A stretch of DNA of 64,000 nucleotides from Comamonas testosteroni (lineage in GTDB: Bacteria; Pseudomonadota; Gammaproteobacteria; Burkholderiales; Burkholderiaceae_C): NCBI RefSeq assembly GCF_030505195.1, contig NZ_CP129672.1, positions 1,178,001 through 1,242,000 of the forward strand. Direction: 5' to 3'. The translations under genes and the position numbers were made by a program. Below, piece by piece: positions 15,150-24,930 of this stretch (the stretch's first letter is position 1; every line of letters begins with the position of its first letter). Below the pieces are notes generated by a model that worked only from the letters and a program-made list of their open reading frames with translations, made no database searches and had not been told where the DNA came from.

Positions 15150-17564
15150 CTAATGCTTGATGGCCGCCTCTACCGGCTTGACATCAGTGGACGCCACGGC
15201 CGCAACAGCTTCCTCAGTCAAAGGATCCGGCACACGCTCCAGAGCCACCTTGAGAACCTGATCGATCCACTTCACAGGAACGATTTCCAGACCGCTCTTC
15301 ACATTATCGGGAATGTCTTGCAAATCCTTGGCATTCTCTTCAGGAATGAGCACGGTCTTGATGCCACCACGCAGAGCAGCCAGCAGCTTTTCCTTGAGGC
15401 CGCCGATCGCAGTGACTTCTCCACGCAAGGTGATTTCACCGGTCATGGCCACATCAGCTCGCACGGGAATGCCAGTGAGAGCCGAGACAAAAGCTGTTGT
15501 CATCGCAGCACCGGCGCTGGGGCCATCCTTGGGTGTAGCGCCGTCAGGCACGTGCACATGGATGTCCTTTTTCTCGAAGGCTTCATCCTTGATGCCGAGC
15601 AGGCGAGCGCGGCTACGCACCACGGTGCGAGCAGCTTCGACCGACTCCTTCATCACATCACCCAGTGAACCGGTACGGGTGATGACCCCCTTGCCTGGCA
15701 TGGTTGCCGCTTCGATGGTCAGCAGATCCCCTCCGACTTCAGTCCAGGCCAGACCCACAACCTGCCCCACCTGATTGGCATGCTCAGCACGGCCATAGCT
15801 GAACTTGCGCACGCCCAGATATTCATTGAGGTTGTCGGCATTCACCTCCACCTTGGGCTGAAGCTTGCCAAGTTGCAAGCCCTTGATCACCTTGCGACAA
15901 ATCTTGGACAGCTCGCGCTCAAGCGAACGCACGCCCGCCTCGCGGGTGTAGTAGCGCACGATGTCGCGAATCGCGGCTTCGGTCACTTCCAACTCGCCAT
16001 CCTTCACACCGTTGTTGGTGAGTTGCTTGGGCAGCAGGTAGCGCACGGCGATATTGGTCTTTTCGTCTTCGGTATACCCCGACAGACGAATCACCTCCAT
16101 GCGATCCAGCAAGGCCGAAGGAATGTTCATGGAGTTGGAAGTCGCCACAAACATCACATCGGACAGGTCGAAGTCGACCTCCACGTAGTGGTCACCAAAC
16201 TTGTTGTTCTGCTCGGGATCCAGCACCTCCAGCAGAGCACTCGAAGGATCGCCACGAAAGTCCATACCCAGCTTGTCGATTTCGTCCAGCAGGAACAGAG
16301 GATTGCGCGTACCAACCTTCTCCAGGCTCTGCAGCACCTTGCCGGGCATGGCGCCGATATAGGTACGGCGGTGACCGCGAATTTCCGCCTCATCTCGCAT
16401 ACCGCCCAGTGCCATACGCACGTACTTACGACCTGTGGCCTTGGCAATGGACTGTCCGAGCGAAGTCTTGCCCACGCCGGGAGGACCCACCAGGCACAGA
16501 ATGGGCGCCTTGACCTTGTCCACACGCTGCTGCACAGCAAGATACTCAAGAATGCGATCCTTGACCTTTTCCAGGCCAAAGTGATCTTCGTTCAGCACTT
16601 CCTCGGCATTCGCCAGGTTGTGCTTGATCTTGGTCTTCCTGCTCCAGGGTAGACCAGTCAGTACTTCGATGTAGTTGCGCACCACTGAAGCTTCAGCCGA
16701 CATGGGCGACATCAGCTTGAGCTTCTTGAGCTCGGCCTCAGCCTTTTTGCGAGCATCGGCTGGCATCTTGGCGAGCTTGATCTTTTTCTCGATCTCCTCG
16801 ATGTCGGCACCGTCCTCACCTTCGCCCAGCTCCTTTTGAATGGCCTTGACCTGCTCATTCAGATAGAAGTCGCGTTGATTCTTCTCCATCTGGCGCTTGA
16901 CGCGGCCACGGATCCGCTTGTCGACGTTGAGGATATCGACCTCGCGCTCGAGTTGCTCGAACAAGTTTTCCAGACGCTCCTTGATGTCCACCAGATCCAG
17001 CACAGCCTGCTTGCTCTCGAGTTTGAGAGGCAGGTGCGCCGCAATGGTGTCCGTCAGACGACCAGCATCGTCAATGCTGGCGATTGAGGTCAGGATTTCC
17101 TGAGGAATTTTCTTGTTGAGTTTGACGTACTGGTCAAACTGCTGGGTCACCGCACGGCGCAAAGCTTCGATTTCACTTTGCTCATGGGCAACGCCTTCGG
17201 GCTCCACAGGCGTCACAGACGCCGTGAAGTGAGACTCTTCGTCGGCGACCTGCTTGACCAGCGCACGCTGCTGGCCCTCCACCAGCACCTTCACGGTGCC
17301 GTCAGGCAACTTGAGCATCTGCAAGATGGTGGAGACACAGCCCACATCAAACATGTCTTCCGCTGCAGGCTCGTCCTTGGAGGCCGTCTTCTGCGCCACC
17401 AGCATGATGCGGCGGTCGCCTTCCATGGCCAGCTCCAGAGCCTTGATGCTCTTGGCACGCCCCACGAACAGCGGAATCACCATATGCGGAAACACCACCA
17501 CATCGCGCAGCGGCAGCAGTGGCAGGTCCAGCTCGGTAGAAGGCAAAGGGGTTTGTCCAGACAT
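15150..17564 (-). CDS. lon: ATP-dependent protease Lon
   Basis: 804 residues, normal for bacterial LonA. Order: N-terminal substrate-binding domain (LPLLPLRDVVVFPHMVIPLFVGR), a coiled-coil region, an AAA+ domain with Walker A GPPGVGKT and FLLDEIDKLG, and the serine-lysine protease domain with catalytic S683 (in DGPSAGAA) and K726 (in GGLKEKLLAA). Lon degrades damaged proteins and regulatory proteins in the cytoplasm. It follows clpX with a 154-bp gap that contains a heat-shock-type promoter candidate, so it probably has its own transcript besides read-through from clpPX. AGGA lies close before the ATG. Confidence 0.98.
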   Translation of the reverse strand: MSGQTPLPSTELDLPLLPLRDVVVFPHMVIPLFVGRAKSIKALELAMEGDRRIMLVAQKTASKDEPAAEDMFDVGCVSTILQMLKLPDGTVKVLVEGQQRALVKQVADEESHFTASVTPVEPEGVAHEQSEIEALRRAVTQQFDQYVKLNKKIPQEILTSIASIDDAGRLTDTIAAHLPLKLESKQAVLDLVDIKERLENLFEQLEREVDILNVDKRIRGRVKRQMEKNQRDFYLNEQVKAIQKELGEGEDGADIEEIEKKIKLAKMPADARKKAEAELKKLKLMSPMSAEASVVRNYIEVLTGLPWSRKTKIKHNLANAEEVLNEDHFGLEKVKDRILEYLAVQQRVDKVKAPILCLVGPPGVGKTSLGQSIAKATGRKYVRMALGGMRDEAEIRGHRRTYIGAMPGKVLQSLEKVGTRNPLFLLDEIDKLGMDFRGDPSSALLEVLDPEQNNKFGDHYVEVDFDLSDVMFVATSNSMNIPSALLDRMEVIRLSGYTEDEKTNIAVRYLLPKQLTNNGVKDGELEVTEAAIRDIVRYYTREAGVRSLERELSKICRKVIKGLQLGKLQPKVEVNADNLNEYLGVRKFSYGRAEHANQVGQVVGLAWTEVGGDLLTIEAATMPGKGVITRTGSLGDVMKESVEAARTVVRSRARLLGIKDEAFEKKDIHVHVPDGATPKDGPSAGAAMTTAFVSALTGIPVRADVAMTGEITLRGEVTAIGGLKEKLLAALRGGIKTVLIPEENAKDLQDIPDNVKSGLEIVPVKWIDQVLKVALERVPDPLTEEAVAAVASTDVKPVEAAIKH

Positions 17565-17588
17565 AGGTATCCTCGGTTTCTCAGCGGA

Positions 17589-17617
17589 AGATGGTCCGCT
17601 TACCGGTGTATTTCAAC
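17589..17617 (-). promoter_or_regulatory. RpoH (sigma-32)-like promoter of lon
   Basis: On the minus strand GTTGAAA is followed after 14 bases by GACCATCT, close to the heat-shock consensus CTTGAAA-N(11-15)-CCCCATNT. Transcription would begin near 17582, 18 nt before the lon ATG. Lon is heat-shock controlled in well-studied proteobacteria, so the position makes sense; the match itself is partial. Confidence 0.45.
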
Positions 17618-17718
17618 CCCTGGGGGCAAATTGTTTTTGCCGCCGCAGGGGCATTGCCTTTCAGCCACAGGCGACAAAGCGAGCCGATTGAGAGGTCGCC
17701 TTGCACGCAAGCACAGTA

Positions 17719-18981
17719 TCAGGCCTTTTTGGCCGCTTCGCGGTAAACCAGCAGCGGCTCCTTGCCGTCTTCGATGGTGGCTTCTTCCACCACGACCTTT
17801 TCCACATTCTCGGCGGTCGGCAGCTCGAACATGGTGCTGATTAGTGCCTGCTCGACGATGGAGCGCAGGCCACGGGCACCGGTCTTGCGAGCCAGGGCCT
17901 TGCGGGCGATCGCCTTCAGGGCCGCAGGGCGGATCTCCAACTCCACACCCTCCATGGCCAGCAGCTTGCTGTACTGCTTGACCAGCGCATTCTTGGGCTC
18001 GGTCAGGATCTGCACCAGCGCCTCTTCGCTGAGTTCGGCCAGCGCCGTCACCACGGGCATACGCCCCACCAGCTCGGGGATGATGCCGAACTTGATCAGA
18101 TCCTCAGGCTCAATCTCAAGGAACATCTCCGAGATGGAACGCTGCTTCTTGCTCTTGACGGTAGCGCCAAAGCCAATGCCCGAAGCCTCGGTGCGGTTCT
18201 CGATGACTTTTTCCAATCCCGCGAACGCGCCGCTGCAGATAAACAGGATATTGGTGGTGTCAATCTGCAGAAAGTCCTGGTTGGGATGCTTGCGTCCACC
18301 CTGAGGAGGAATGCTGGCCATCGTGCCTTCAATCAGCTTGAGCAGAGCCTGCTGCACGCCCTCACCCGAGACGTCACGCGTGATGCTGGGGTTGTCCGAC
18401 TTGCGCGAGATCTTGTCGATTTCGTCGATGTAGACAATGCCGCGCTGAGCACGCTCGACGTCGTACTCGCAGCTTTGCAGCAGCTTCTGAATAATGTTCT
18501 CGACATCCTCGCCCACATAGCCGGCCTCGGTCAGCGTGGTGGCATCGGCCATCACGAATGGCACATTGAGCTGACGCGCCAGCGTTTGAGCCAGCAAGGT
18601 CTTGCCCGAACCCGTGGGACCGATCAGCAAGATATTGCTCTTGCTGAGCTCCACATCGTCCTTGCCTGCCTTGTCCTTGTGGTTCAGGCGCTTGTAGTGG
18701 TTGTAGACAGCCACGGCCAGCGTGCGCTTGGCCTGCTCCTGACCGATCACATAGTTGTCGAGATTGGCCTTGATTTCAGCAGGCGTCGGCAGATCGCCGC
18801 GACCTTCCTTGGCGTCGGCGGCAGGCTGTTCGTCGCGAATGATCTCATTGCACAAGTCGATGCACTCGTCGCAGATGAACACGGACGGGCCGGCGATCAG
18901 CTTCTTGACCTCGTGCTGGCTTTTGCCGCAGAAGGTGCAATACAAATTCTTTTCGGTGGAAGAGCCTTTTTTATCGGCCAT
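17719..18981 (-). CDS. clpX: ClpX, ATPase subunit of ClpXP protease
   Basis: 420 residues, full length. A zinc-binding domain at the N-terminus has C15, C18, C37 and C40 (CTFC and CDEC). The AAA+ core shows Walker A GPTGSGKT, a Walker B region ending IDEIDKI, and the GYVGED pore loop. ClpX unfolds tagged substrates such as SsrA-tagged proteins and feeds them to ClpP. It lies downstream of clpP on the same strand with a 176-bp gap holding two hairpins, and upstream of lon. Confidence 0.98.
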   Translation of the reverse strand: MADKKGSSTEKNLYCTFCGKSQHEVKKLIAGPSVFICDECIDLCNEIIRDEQPAADAKEGRGDLPTPAEIKANLDNYVIGQEQAKRTLAVAVYNHYKRLNHKDKAGKDDVELSKSNILLIGPTGSGKTLLAQTLARQLNVPFVMADATTLTEAGYVGEDVENIIQKLLQSCEYDVERAQRGIVYIDEIDKISRKSDNPSITRDVSGEGVQQALLKLIEGTMASIPPQGGRKHPNQDFLQIDTTNILFICSGAFAGLEKVIENRTEASGIGFGATVKSKKQRSISEMFLEIEPEDLIKFGIIPELVGRMPVVTALAELSEEALVQILTEPKNALVKQYSKLLAMEGVELEIRPAALKAIARKALARKTGARGLRSIVEQALISTMFELPTAENVEKVVVEEATIEDGKEPLLVYREAAKKA

Positions 18982-19033
18982 GGGGGCTGTGCCTCGTTAC
19001 GAAAAAACGAAAATTAATGATAACCAAAGACAA

Positions 19034-19097
19034 GGCGGCGTAGGCCATCAGGGACAAACGCCGCCGAGCAAGTCCCGGGAGCCAGTCAGCAGCTCCC
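19034..19097 (-). other. Two hairpins between clpP and clpX
   Basis: GGCGGCGT (19034-19041) pairs with ACGCCGCC (19058-19065) over 8 bp, and GGGAGC (19077-19082) pairs with GCTCCC (19092-19097). They fill most of the 176-bp gap between clpP and clpX. Without a T-tract on the minus strand they look like attenuation or mRNA-processing elements that could set the clpP to clpX ratio. Confidence 0.4.
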
Positions 19098-19157
19098 AGG
19101 TTTTTCTGTGCTAACACACGTAAGCCCAATCAGACATTGGACTCGGTGCTATGCATT

Positions 19158-19766
19158 TCAGGAACGCTTGCTGATTACCTGGTCAACCAGGCCGTATTCC
19201 TTAGCCTCATCGGCGGAAAGGAAATAGTCACGCTCGGTGTCGTTCTGGATCTTTTCCAGAGGCTGGCCGGTACGCTCGGCAAGTATTTTGTTCAGACGCT
19301 CGCGTGTCTTGATGATTTCGCGGGCATGAATTTCGATTTCGGTCGCCTGACCACGTGCACCGCCCAGAGGCTGGTGAATCATGACCTGGGCATTGGGCAG
19401 TGCATAGCGCTTGCCCTTGGCTCCGGCCGACAGCAGGAACGCACCCATGCTCGCCGCCATACCGGTGCACAGCGTCGAGACGTCAGGCTTGATGAAATTC
19501 ATGGTGTCAAAAATCGCCATACCTGCAGTCACGCTGCCGCCGGGGGAGTTGATATAGAAGGAAATATCCTTGTCGGGATTTTCGCTTTCCAGGAACAACA
19601 ACTGGGCCACCACCAGGTTGGCAGTCTGATCGTTAACCTCGCCCACCAGGAAAATCACGCGTTCCTTGAGCAGACGCGAATAAATGTCATAGGAGCGCTC
19701 ACCGCGACCCGACTGTTCAATGACCATGGGCACCATGCCCAAACCCAATGTATCCAATGCGCTCAT
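19158..19766 (-). CDS. clpP: ClpP protease subunit
   Basis: 202 residues. The serine-protease triad is readable as S106 (in GMAASMGAF), H131 (in MIHQPLGG) and D180 (in ERDYFLS). An N-terminal stretch of about 14 residues is probably processed autocatalytically, as in E. coli. ClpP forms the tetradecameric chamber that works with ClpX. Gene order tig-clpP-clpX-lon on one strand is the conserved arrangement. Confidence 0.98.
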   Translation of the reverse strand: MSALDTLGLGMVPMVIEQSGRGERSYDIYSRLLKERVIFLVGEVNDQTANLVVAQLLFLESENPDKDISFYINSPGGSVTAGMAIFDTMNFIKPDVSTLCTGMAASMGAFLLSAGAKGKRYALPNAQVMIHQPLGGARGQATEIEIHAREIIKTRERLNKILAERTGQPLEKIQNDTERDYFLSADEAKEYGLVDQVISKRS

Positions 19767-19816
19767 GTTTTCTCCAGTGCTATGCGCCTACTGTAGCCGC
19801 ATTCTGAAAAGAAAAT

Positions 19817-19844
19817 GGGGCTTGCGCGCAAAAGCACAAGCCCC
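19817..19844 (-). terminator. Terminator-like hairpin between tig and clpP
   Basis: GGGGCTTG and CAAGCCCC pair over 8 bp around a 12-nt loop; on the minus strand the stem is followed by ATTTTCTTTTC. It lies between the tig stop and the clpP start, so most tig transcripts may end here and clpP may need its own promoter. Confidence 0.6.
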
Positions 19845-19899
19845 GCAATTTAACTTATCGGAACTCGCCTAGGGCAAGCACCGATAAAAGGTCCAGCCC

Positions 19900-21210
19900 T
19901 TAGGCCTGACCCATCAACTCGTCGAAGGAAACGGCCTTATCGGTCACCTTGGCCTTGCTCAGAACGAACTCGGTCACGTTGTTTTCGATCACAACAGCTT
20001 CCACTTCAGCCAGACGGTTGCGGTCGCCGAAGTACCAGCGCACCACGTCTTCGGGCTTCTCGTAGCTGGATGCCAGCTCTTCCACATGAGCCTTGATCTG
20101 CTCGGCAGTGGCTTGCAGGTTGTTGGTCTTGACCAGCTCGGCTACCACCAGGCCCAGGCGCACACGACGCTCGGCTTGGGGCAGGAAGATGTCTTCAGGG
20201 ATTTCAGCCTTGGCCGCGTCCTTGATGCCGCGCTGTTCCAGCTCGGCGCGTGCGCCTTCCAGCAGGCGGCCCACTTCAGCTTGCACGGAAGCCTTGGGCA
20301 GATCCAGCTCGGCCACGGACACCAGGGCATCCATCACGGCTTGCTTGTTGCGGCCTTGAACGCGGAACTTCACTTCGCGCTCCAGGTTCTTCTTGATGTC
20401 GTCGCGCAGGGCTTCAACGGAGCCGCCGTCCACACCCAGGGTCTTGACGAACTCTTCGTTCACTTCGGGCAGGTTGGGAGCTTCCACCTTCTTGACGGTC
20501 ACCAGGAAGTCGGCGGTCTTGCCAGCCACATCGGCGCCATGGTAGTCAGCGGGGAAGGCCAGGGGGAAAGTCTTGGACTCGCCAGCCTTCATGCCGCGGG
20601 TTGCGTCTTCGAATTCCTTGAGCATCTGGCCTTCGCCGACCAGGAACTGGAAGTCTTCAGCCTTGCCGCCGGAGAAAGTCTCGCCGTCGATCTTGCCTTC
20701 GAAGTCCACGGTCACGCGGTCGCCGTCCACAGCTGCTTCACCGGCTGCACGCTCGGTAAAGGTGCGACGCTGCTTGCGCAGAATGTCCACGGTCTTGTCG
20801 ATGGCGGCGTCATCCACGCTGGTGGTCAGCTTTTCCACTTCAGCAGCGGTCAGATCACCGATCTTGACTTCGGGCATGACCTCAAACACGGCATCGAATT
20901 GTGCCTCGCCTTCAGGAGCCCCATCCTTCTCGGTGATCTTGGGCTGACCAGCAACGCGCAGATCAGCTTCATTCACGGCAGCGGCAAAAGCCTCGCCCAC
21001 CTTGTCGTTCAGCACTTCGTATTGCACTGAGTAGCCATAACGCTGAGCCACAACGCTCATGGGCACCTTGCCAGGACGGAAGCCGTCCATCTTCACGGTG
21101 CGCGCTACCTTCTTCAGGCGAGCATCAACTTCAGACTGGATCGCAGACAGGGGCACGCTCAGCGTGATCTTGCGCTCGAGCTTTTCAAGAGTTTCAACGT
21201 TAACGGCCAT
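19900..21210 (-). CDS. tig: Trigger factor, ribosome-associated chaperone
   Basis: 436 residues from the ATG at 21210, which has AGGA 8 nt upstream and gives the standard family start ([20 protein letters not shown]). The N-terminal ribosome-binding domain contains the signature loop [12 protein letters not shown]. The FKBP-type prolyl isomerase domain follows ([19 protein letters not shown], about residues 155-245), and then the helical C-terminal chaperone domain. It binds nascent chains at the ribosome exit. The frame stays open for 54 further codons upstream, but that part is not protein-like. It is first in the tig-clpP-clpX-lon block. Confidence 0.97.
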   Translation of the reverse strand: MAVNVETLEKLERKITLSVPLSAIQSEVDARLKKVARTVKMDGFRPGKVPMSVVAQRYGYSVQYEVLNDKVGEAFAAAVNEADLRVAGQPKITEKDGAPEGEAQFDAVFEVMPEVKIGDLTAAEVEKLTTSVDDAAIDKTVDILRKQRRTFTERAAGEAAVDGDRVTVDFEGKIDGETFSGGKAEDFQFLVGEGQMLKEFEDATRGMKAGESKTFPLAFPADYHGADVAGKTADFLVTVKKVEAPNLPEVNEEFVKTLGVDGGSVEALRDDIKKNLEREVKFRVQGRNKQAVMDALVSVAELDLPKASVQAEVGRLLEGARAELEQRGIKDAAKAEIPEDIFLPQAERRVRLGLVVAELVKTNNLQATAEQIKAHVEELASSYEKPEDVVRWYFGDRNRLAEVEAVVIENNVTEFVLSKAKVTDKAVSFDELMGQA

Positions 21211-21490
21211 GATTTTTCCTAAGAGGGATGAGGACCGTGCAGATTGCCAAGCAACCCGCACCGTATTGCGCAAAGTCACAGTGCGCGCACACCCAACGAC
21301 ATGCGGCACCACAAATTTCCAGAGCCTGCCCCGGTCATTTGCCCCAGCGTCTGGCACCAGGCATTTGTTCAAATCAGGAACAGGCGAAGCCGACCATTAT
21401 AACGAGGCGCTGCGCAGGCTCTGCCATCGCCCTACAGGGGTTTGCCTTAAAAGCTGACGCCGCACATGCAAAGAAGGGGGGGCAGGAAAA
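21211..21490. other. Gene-free stretch upstream of tig
   Basis: No gene is seen between the tig start and the tRNA-Leu terminator. On the minus strand this must hold the tig promoter, but no convincing -35/-10 pair could be read. A palindrome-rich part (TGCGCAAAGTCACAGTGCGCGCA near 21267-21289, in pieces TGCGC/GCGCA) is the only structure noticed. Confidence 0.5.
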
Positions 21491-21524
21491 GAAAAAGCCC
21501 GTAACGGCTTGTGGTTACGGGCTT
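21491..21524 (-). terminator. Rho-independent terminator of tRNA-Leu
   Basis: On the minus strand AAGCCCGTAAC and GTTACGGGCTT form a perfect 11-bp stem around an 8-nt loop, followed by TTTC. It starts 25 nt after the tRNA. Confidence 0.8.
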
Positions 21525-21548
21525 GATGCAGCAGGGACTGCCAATGTC

Positions 21549-21635
21549 TGGTGCGCGGAGCCGGACTCGAACCGGCACGGTGTTGCCACCGTCAGGACCT
21601 AAACCTGGTGCGTCTACCAATTTCGCCACCCGCGC
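21549..21635 (-). tRNA. tRNA-Leu (TAG)
   Basis: 87 nt including an encoded CCA. The acceptor stem GCGCGGG/TCCGCGC has one G-T pair. A long variable arm, typical of class II tRNAs, is present (the GGTGGCAACACC region). The anticodon loop reads TTTAGGT, giving TAG. The T-arm has GGTTCGAGTCC. Confidence 0.95.
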
Positions 21636-21720
21636 GGTCAGCAATGCGCAAATTTACGCTTACTGAGGTCAAGACTAAGATTCTAGCTGCAAAACTGGCG
21701 CTCTTTCGCGCAAAACAGGC

Positions 21721-24700
21721 TCAGGCCGTGTCCTTTCTGATGCGAAAAGCCGCCGCATACATGGCGGGCAAGGCCAGCAAGGTCAGCACGGTCGCCACAA
21801 TCAGACCGCCCATGATGGCCACAGCCATGGGGCCCCAGAACACGCTGCGCGACAGCGGGATCATGGCCAGCACGGCAGCCGCGGCAGTCAGCACGATGGG
21901 ACGCAGCCTGTGAACGGCAGCCTCCACAATCGCGTCCCAGGCCGGCACACCCTGGGCACGTCCACTCTCGATCTGATCGATCAGGATGACCGAATTGCGC
22001 TGAATCATGCCCATCAAGGCCACGACCCCCAGCAGCGCCACAAAGCCGAAGGGGCGATTCAGCAGCAGCAAGGCCGCCGCCACGCCAGGGATGCCCAAGG
22101 GACCGGTGATAAACACCAGCAGCGAACGGCTGACGCTGCGCAGTTGCAGCATGAGCAGCGTGAAAGTCAGGAACAGCAGCACCGGGACTCCGGCCACGAT
22201 GGCACCTGAACCCTTGGAGCTTTCCTCCACGGCACCGGCCACCTCGATGCGATAGCCGGTGTCACCGGCAGCATGCCAGCCGGCCTCCATCTTGCGCAGT
22301 TGCGGCAACAGCTCGTTGGTCAGCGTGGCGCCCTGCAGACCCTCACGCACATCGCCTTGAACGGTAATCGCGAAGTTGCGCTTTTCGCGCCACATCACAC
22401 CCGGCTCCCAGACCATGACGGGCTTGGCAATCTGCGTGAGCGGAATGGACTGCCCGTTTGCCGTAGTGACATAGACACCCGCGATATCGGTAATCGCATC
22501 GCGGTCTTGCTTGGGCGAGCGCATCACGATATCGATCAGCTTGTCGCCTTCACGGAACTGCCCCACGGTGGTGCCGCTGAAGTTCATGCCCGCGGCTTCG
22601 GCGATAGACTGGCTGGTCACACCCAGGGCACGCGCCTTGTCCTGGTCAACCTGCAGGCGTATGACCTTGATGGACTCGTTCCAGTTGTCGTTCACGCCAC
22701 GCATATCGGCATTGGCCTGCATGAGCGCCTTGACTTCATCGGCGTAGGTGCGCAACTTGGCAGGGTCCGAGCCCATCACACGGAACTGCACCGGATATTG
22801 CACGGGCGGCCCGTTGGGCAGCAGCTTGGAGCGCGCCCGCACCTCGGGGAATTCCTCGGCCATCAGCGCCGGCAATTGTTTGCGGATTTCCTCGCGTGCC
22901 TTCAGATCTTTGGCCACCAGAATGAACTGGGATACGTTGTTCTGCGGAAACACCTGGTCCAGCGGAAGATAAAAGCGCGGTGCTCCGGAGCCGATCCATT
23001 CGCTGACGGACTCCACACCGTCGAGCTGCAAAAAGCGCTTTTCCACGCGCAGCGTCACTTCCTTGTTGGCCTGCAGGGAAGTGCCCTCGGGGAACCATAT
23101 ATCGACCAGCACTTCGGGCCGGCTGGAGTCGGGGAAGAACTGCTGCTGCACCTTGCCCATGCCCGCCAGGCCCAGCACGAACACCAGCACCGTCGCGCCA
23201 ATCGTCAGCCAGCGGTGCTGCACACACCAGTTCACCGTACGGCGAAAACGGTTGTAGAACGGCGTATCGAACAGCTCATGCTCACCTGCGTTGGTGTTGA
23301 TGCCTGCTTCTTCGGCAGACACCTCACCGGACGCCACTTCGGGGGGCAGCTTGGCGGCATGCGGCGGCTTCTTGAGCAGCAGCAGGCCCAGATAAGGCAC
23401 GAAGTACACCGAGGCAAACCAGCTGAGCACCAGCGCAATCACCGTCACCGCGAAGATGGCGAAGGTGTATTCGCCCGTCATGGATTTGGCCATACCGATG
23501 GGCAGAAAGCCCGCTGCCGTGATCAGCGTGCCAGTCAGCATGGGCTTGGAGGTGATCTCATAGGCAAAGGTGGCGGCACGGTACTTGTCGTAGCCCTCCT
23601 CCATCTTGCGCACCATCATCTCCACGGCAATGATGGCGTCGTCCACGAGCAGGCCCAGCGCAATGATGAGCGAGCCCAGCGACACCTTGTGCAGACCGAT
23701 ATTCCAGTACCACATGGCCAGGAATGTCGCGGCCAGCACCAGGGGAATGGTGATGCCCACCACCAGTCCGGGGCGCGGATCGATATACCAGCGCTTCCAC
23801 AGCGGATGCTGCCCAGGACGCTTGTGCAGACCCAGGCTCAGAAAGCTCACTGCCAACACCACAACCACGGCTTCGACAAGTACCTGGAGAAACTCGCTGA
23901 CCGAATCCGCCACCGCCTTGGGCTGGTTCTGCATATTGCTCAGCATCACGCCCACGGGCAGGCTTTTGGCGATGCGCTCCGTGGCCTGCGTCAGCTCCTT
24001 GCCCAGGGCAATGATGTCGCCGCCCTTGACCATGGAAACCCCCAGGGCCACCGTAGGCTCGCCCTGAAAACGCACCATGACATTGGCCGGATCGGCATAG
24101 CCACGGTGCACTTCAGCGATATCGCCCAACCTGAACTGCGCACCTCCCTGGCCGATGATGGGCATGGCACGCAATTGCTCCAGGTCGTTGAACTGCCCCT
24201 GCACACGCAACACAATGGTTTCGGCAGGCGTCTGCAAGGTACCGGCCGATGCCACGGCATTTTGCTGGTTGAGCTGATCCAGCACCTGCTTGAGGTTCAG
24301 CCCCATCTGCGTGGCGCGGTGCGACAGCTCTACATAGACCTTTTCGTCCTGCACGCCGAACTGCTCGACCTTGGCCACATCGGGCACCTGCAGCAGCTGC
24401 TGACGCACATCGTCGGCCAGGGTCTTGAGCTCGGCATAACTGAAGCCCTTGGCCTGCAGCGCATAGATCACGCCATAGACGTCGCCAAAATCGTCATTGA
24501 AGAACGGCCCCTGCACGCCCTGCGGCAGGGTGTAGCGCATGTCCCCCACTTTCTTGCGCACCGTATACCAGAGCTGCGGCACTTCCTTGGGGGGAGAGTA
24601 GTCCTTGACTTGGAAGATGACTTGCGACTCGCCAGGCTTGGAATAGCTGCTGATCTTGTCGGCATAAGGCACTTCCTGCAGCGTGCGCTCGATCTTGTCC

Positions 24701-24930
24701 GTCACCTGCTGAGCCACCTGCTCAGCCGTCGCGCCAGGCCAGTAGGTACGAATGACCATGGCCCGGAAGGTGAACGGTGGGTCCTCATCCTGCCCCAGCT
24801 GAAAAAAGGCCGTAAAGCCCAGCAGCATCAGCACGACGATGAAATAGCGTGTCAGCGCCACATGATCGAGCGCCCAGCGGGAAAGATTGAAATGCGCGCC
24901 ACCGGTCTTTTTGTGTCCAGTGCCGCTCAT
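21721..24930 (-). CDS. RND efflux permease (HAE/AcrB-like)
   Basis: 1069 residues, full length for an inner-membrane RND pump: one N-terminal helix, a large periplasmic porter loop, five helices, a second periplasmic loop and a final helix set. Typical stretches are DEDPPFTFRAMVIRTYWPGA, VVGITIPLVLAATF, LSLGSLIIALGLLVDDAIIAVE in helix 4 with its paired aspartates (proton relay), and GVVALMGMIQRNSVILIDQIE near the C-terminus. It exports drugs or other small molecules using the proton gradient. The upstream adaptor gene overlaps it by 4 bp. No outer-membrane factor is in the window, so it must borrow one. Confidence 0.92.
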   Translation of the reverse strand: MSGTGHKKTGGAHFNLSRWALDHVALTRYFIVVLMLLGFTAFFQLGQDEDPPFTFRAMVIRTYWPGATAEQVAQQVTDKIERTLQEVPYADKISSYSKPGESQVIFQVKDYSPPKEVPQLWYTVRKKVGDMRYTLPQGVQGPFFNDDFGDVYGVIYALQAKGFSYAELKTLADDVRQQLLQVPDVAKVEQFGVQDEKVYVELSHRATQMGLNLKQVLDQLNQQNAVASAGTLQTPAETIVLRVQGQFNDLEQLRAMPIIGQGGAQFRLGDIAEVHRGYADPANVMVRFQGEPTVALGVSMVKGGDIIALGKELTQATERIAKSLPVGVMLSNMQNQPKAVADSVSEFLQVLVEAVVVVLAVSFLSLGLHKRPGQHPLWKRWYIDPRPGLVVGITIPLVLAATFLAMWYWNIGLHKVSLGSLIIALGLLVDDAIIAVEMMVRKMEEGYDKYRAATFAYEITSKPMLTGTLITAAGFLPIGMAKSMTGEYTFAIFAVTVIALVLSWFASVYFVPYLGLLLLKKPPHAAKLPPEVASGEVSAEEAGINTNAGEHELFDTPFYNRFRRTVNWCVQHRWLTIGATVLVFVLGLAGMGKVQQQFFPDSSRPEVLVDIWFPEGTSLQANKEVTLRVEKRFLQLDGVESVSEWIGSGAPRFYLPLDQVFPQNNVSQFILVAKDLKAREEIRKQLPALMAEEFPEVRARSKLLPNGPPVQYPVQFRVMGSDPAKLRTYADEVKALMQANADMRGVNDNWNESIKVIRLQVDQDKARALGVTSQSIAEAAGMNFSGTTVGQFREGDKLIDIVMRSPKQDRDAITDIAGVYVTTANGQSIPLTQIAKPVMVWEPGVMWREKRNFAITVQGDVREGLQGATLTNELLPQLRKMEAGWHAAGDTGYRIEVAGAVEESSKGSGAIVAGVPVLLFLTFTLLMLQLRSVSRSLLVFITGPLGIPGVAAALLLLNRPFGFVALLGVVALMGMIQRNSVILIDQIESGRAQGVPAWDAIVEAAVHRLRPIVLTAAAAVLAMIPLSRSVFWGPMAVAIMGGLIVATVLTLLALPAMYAAAFRIRKDTA

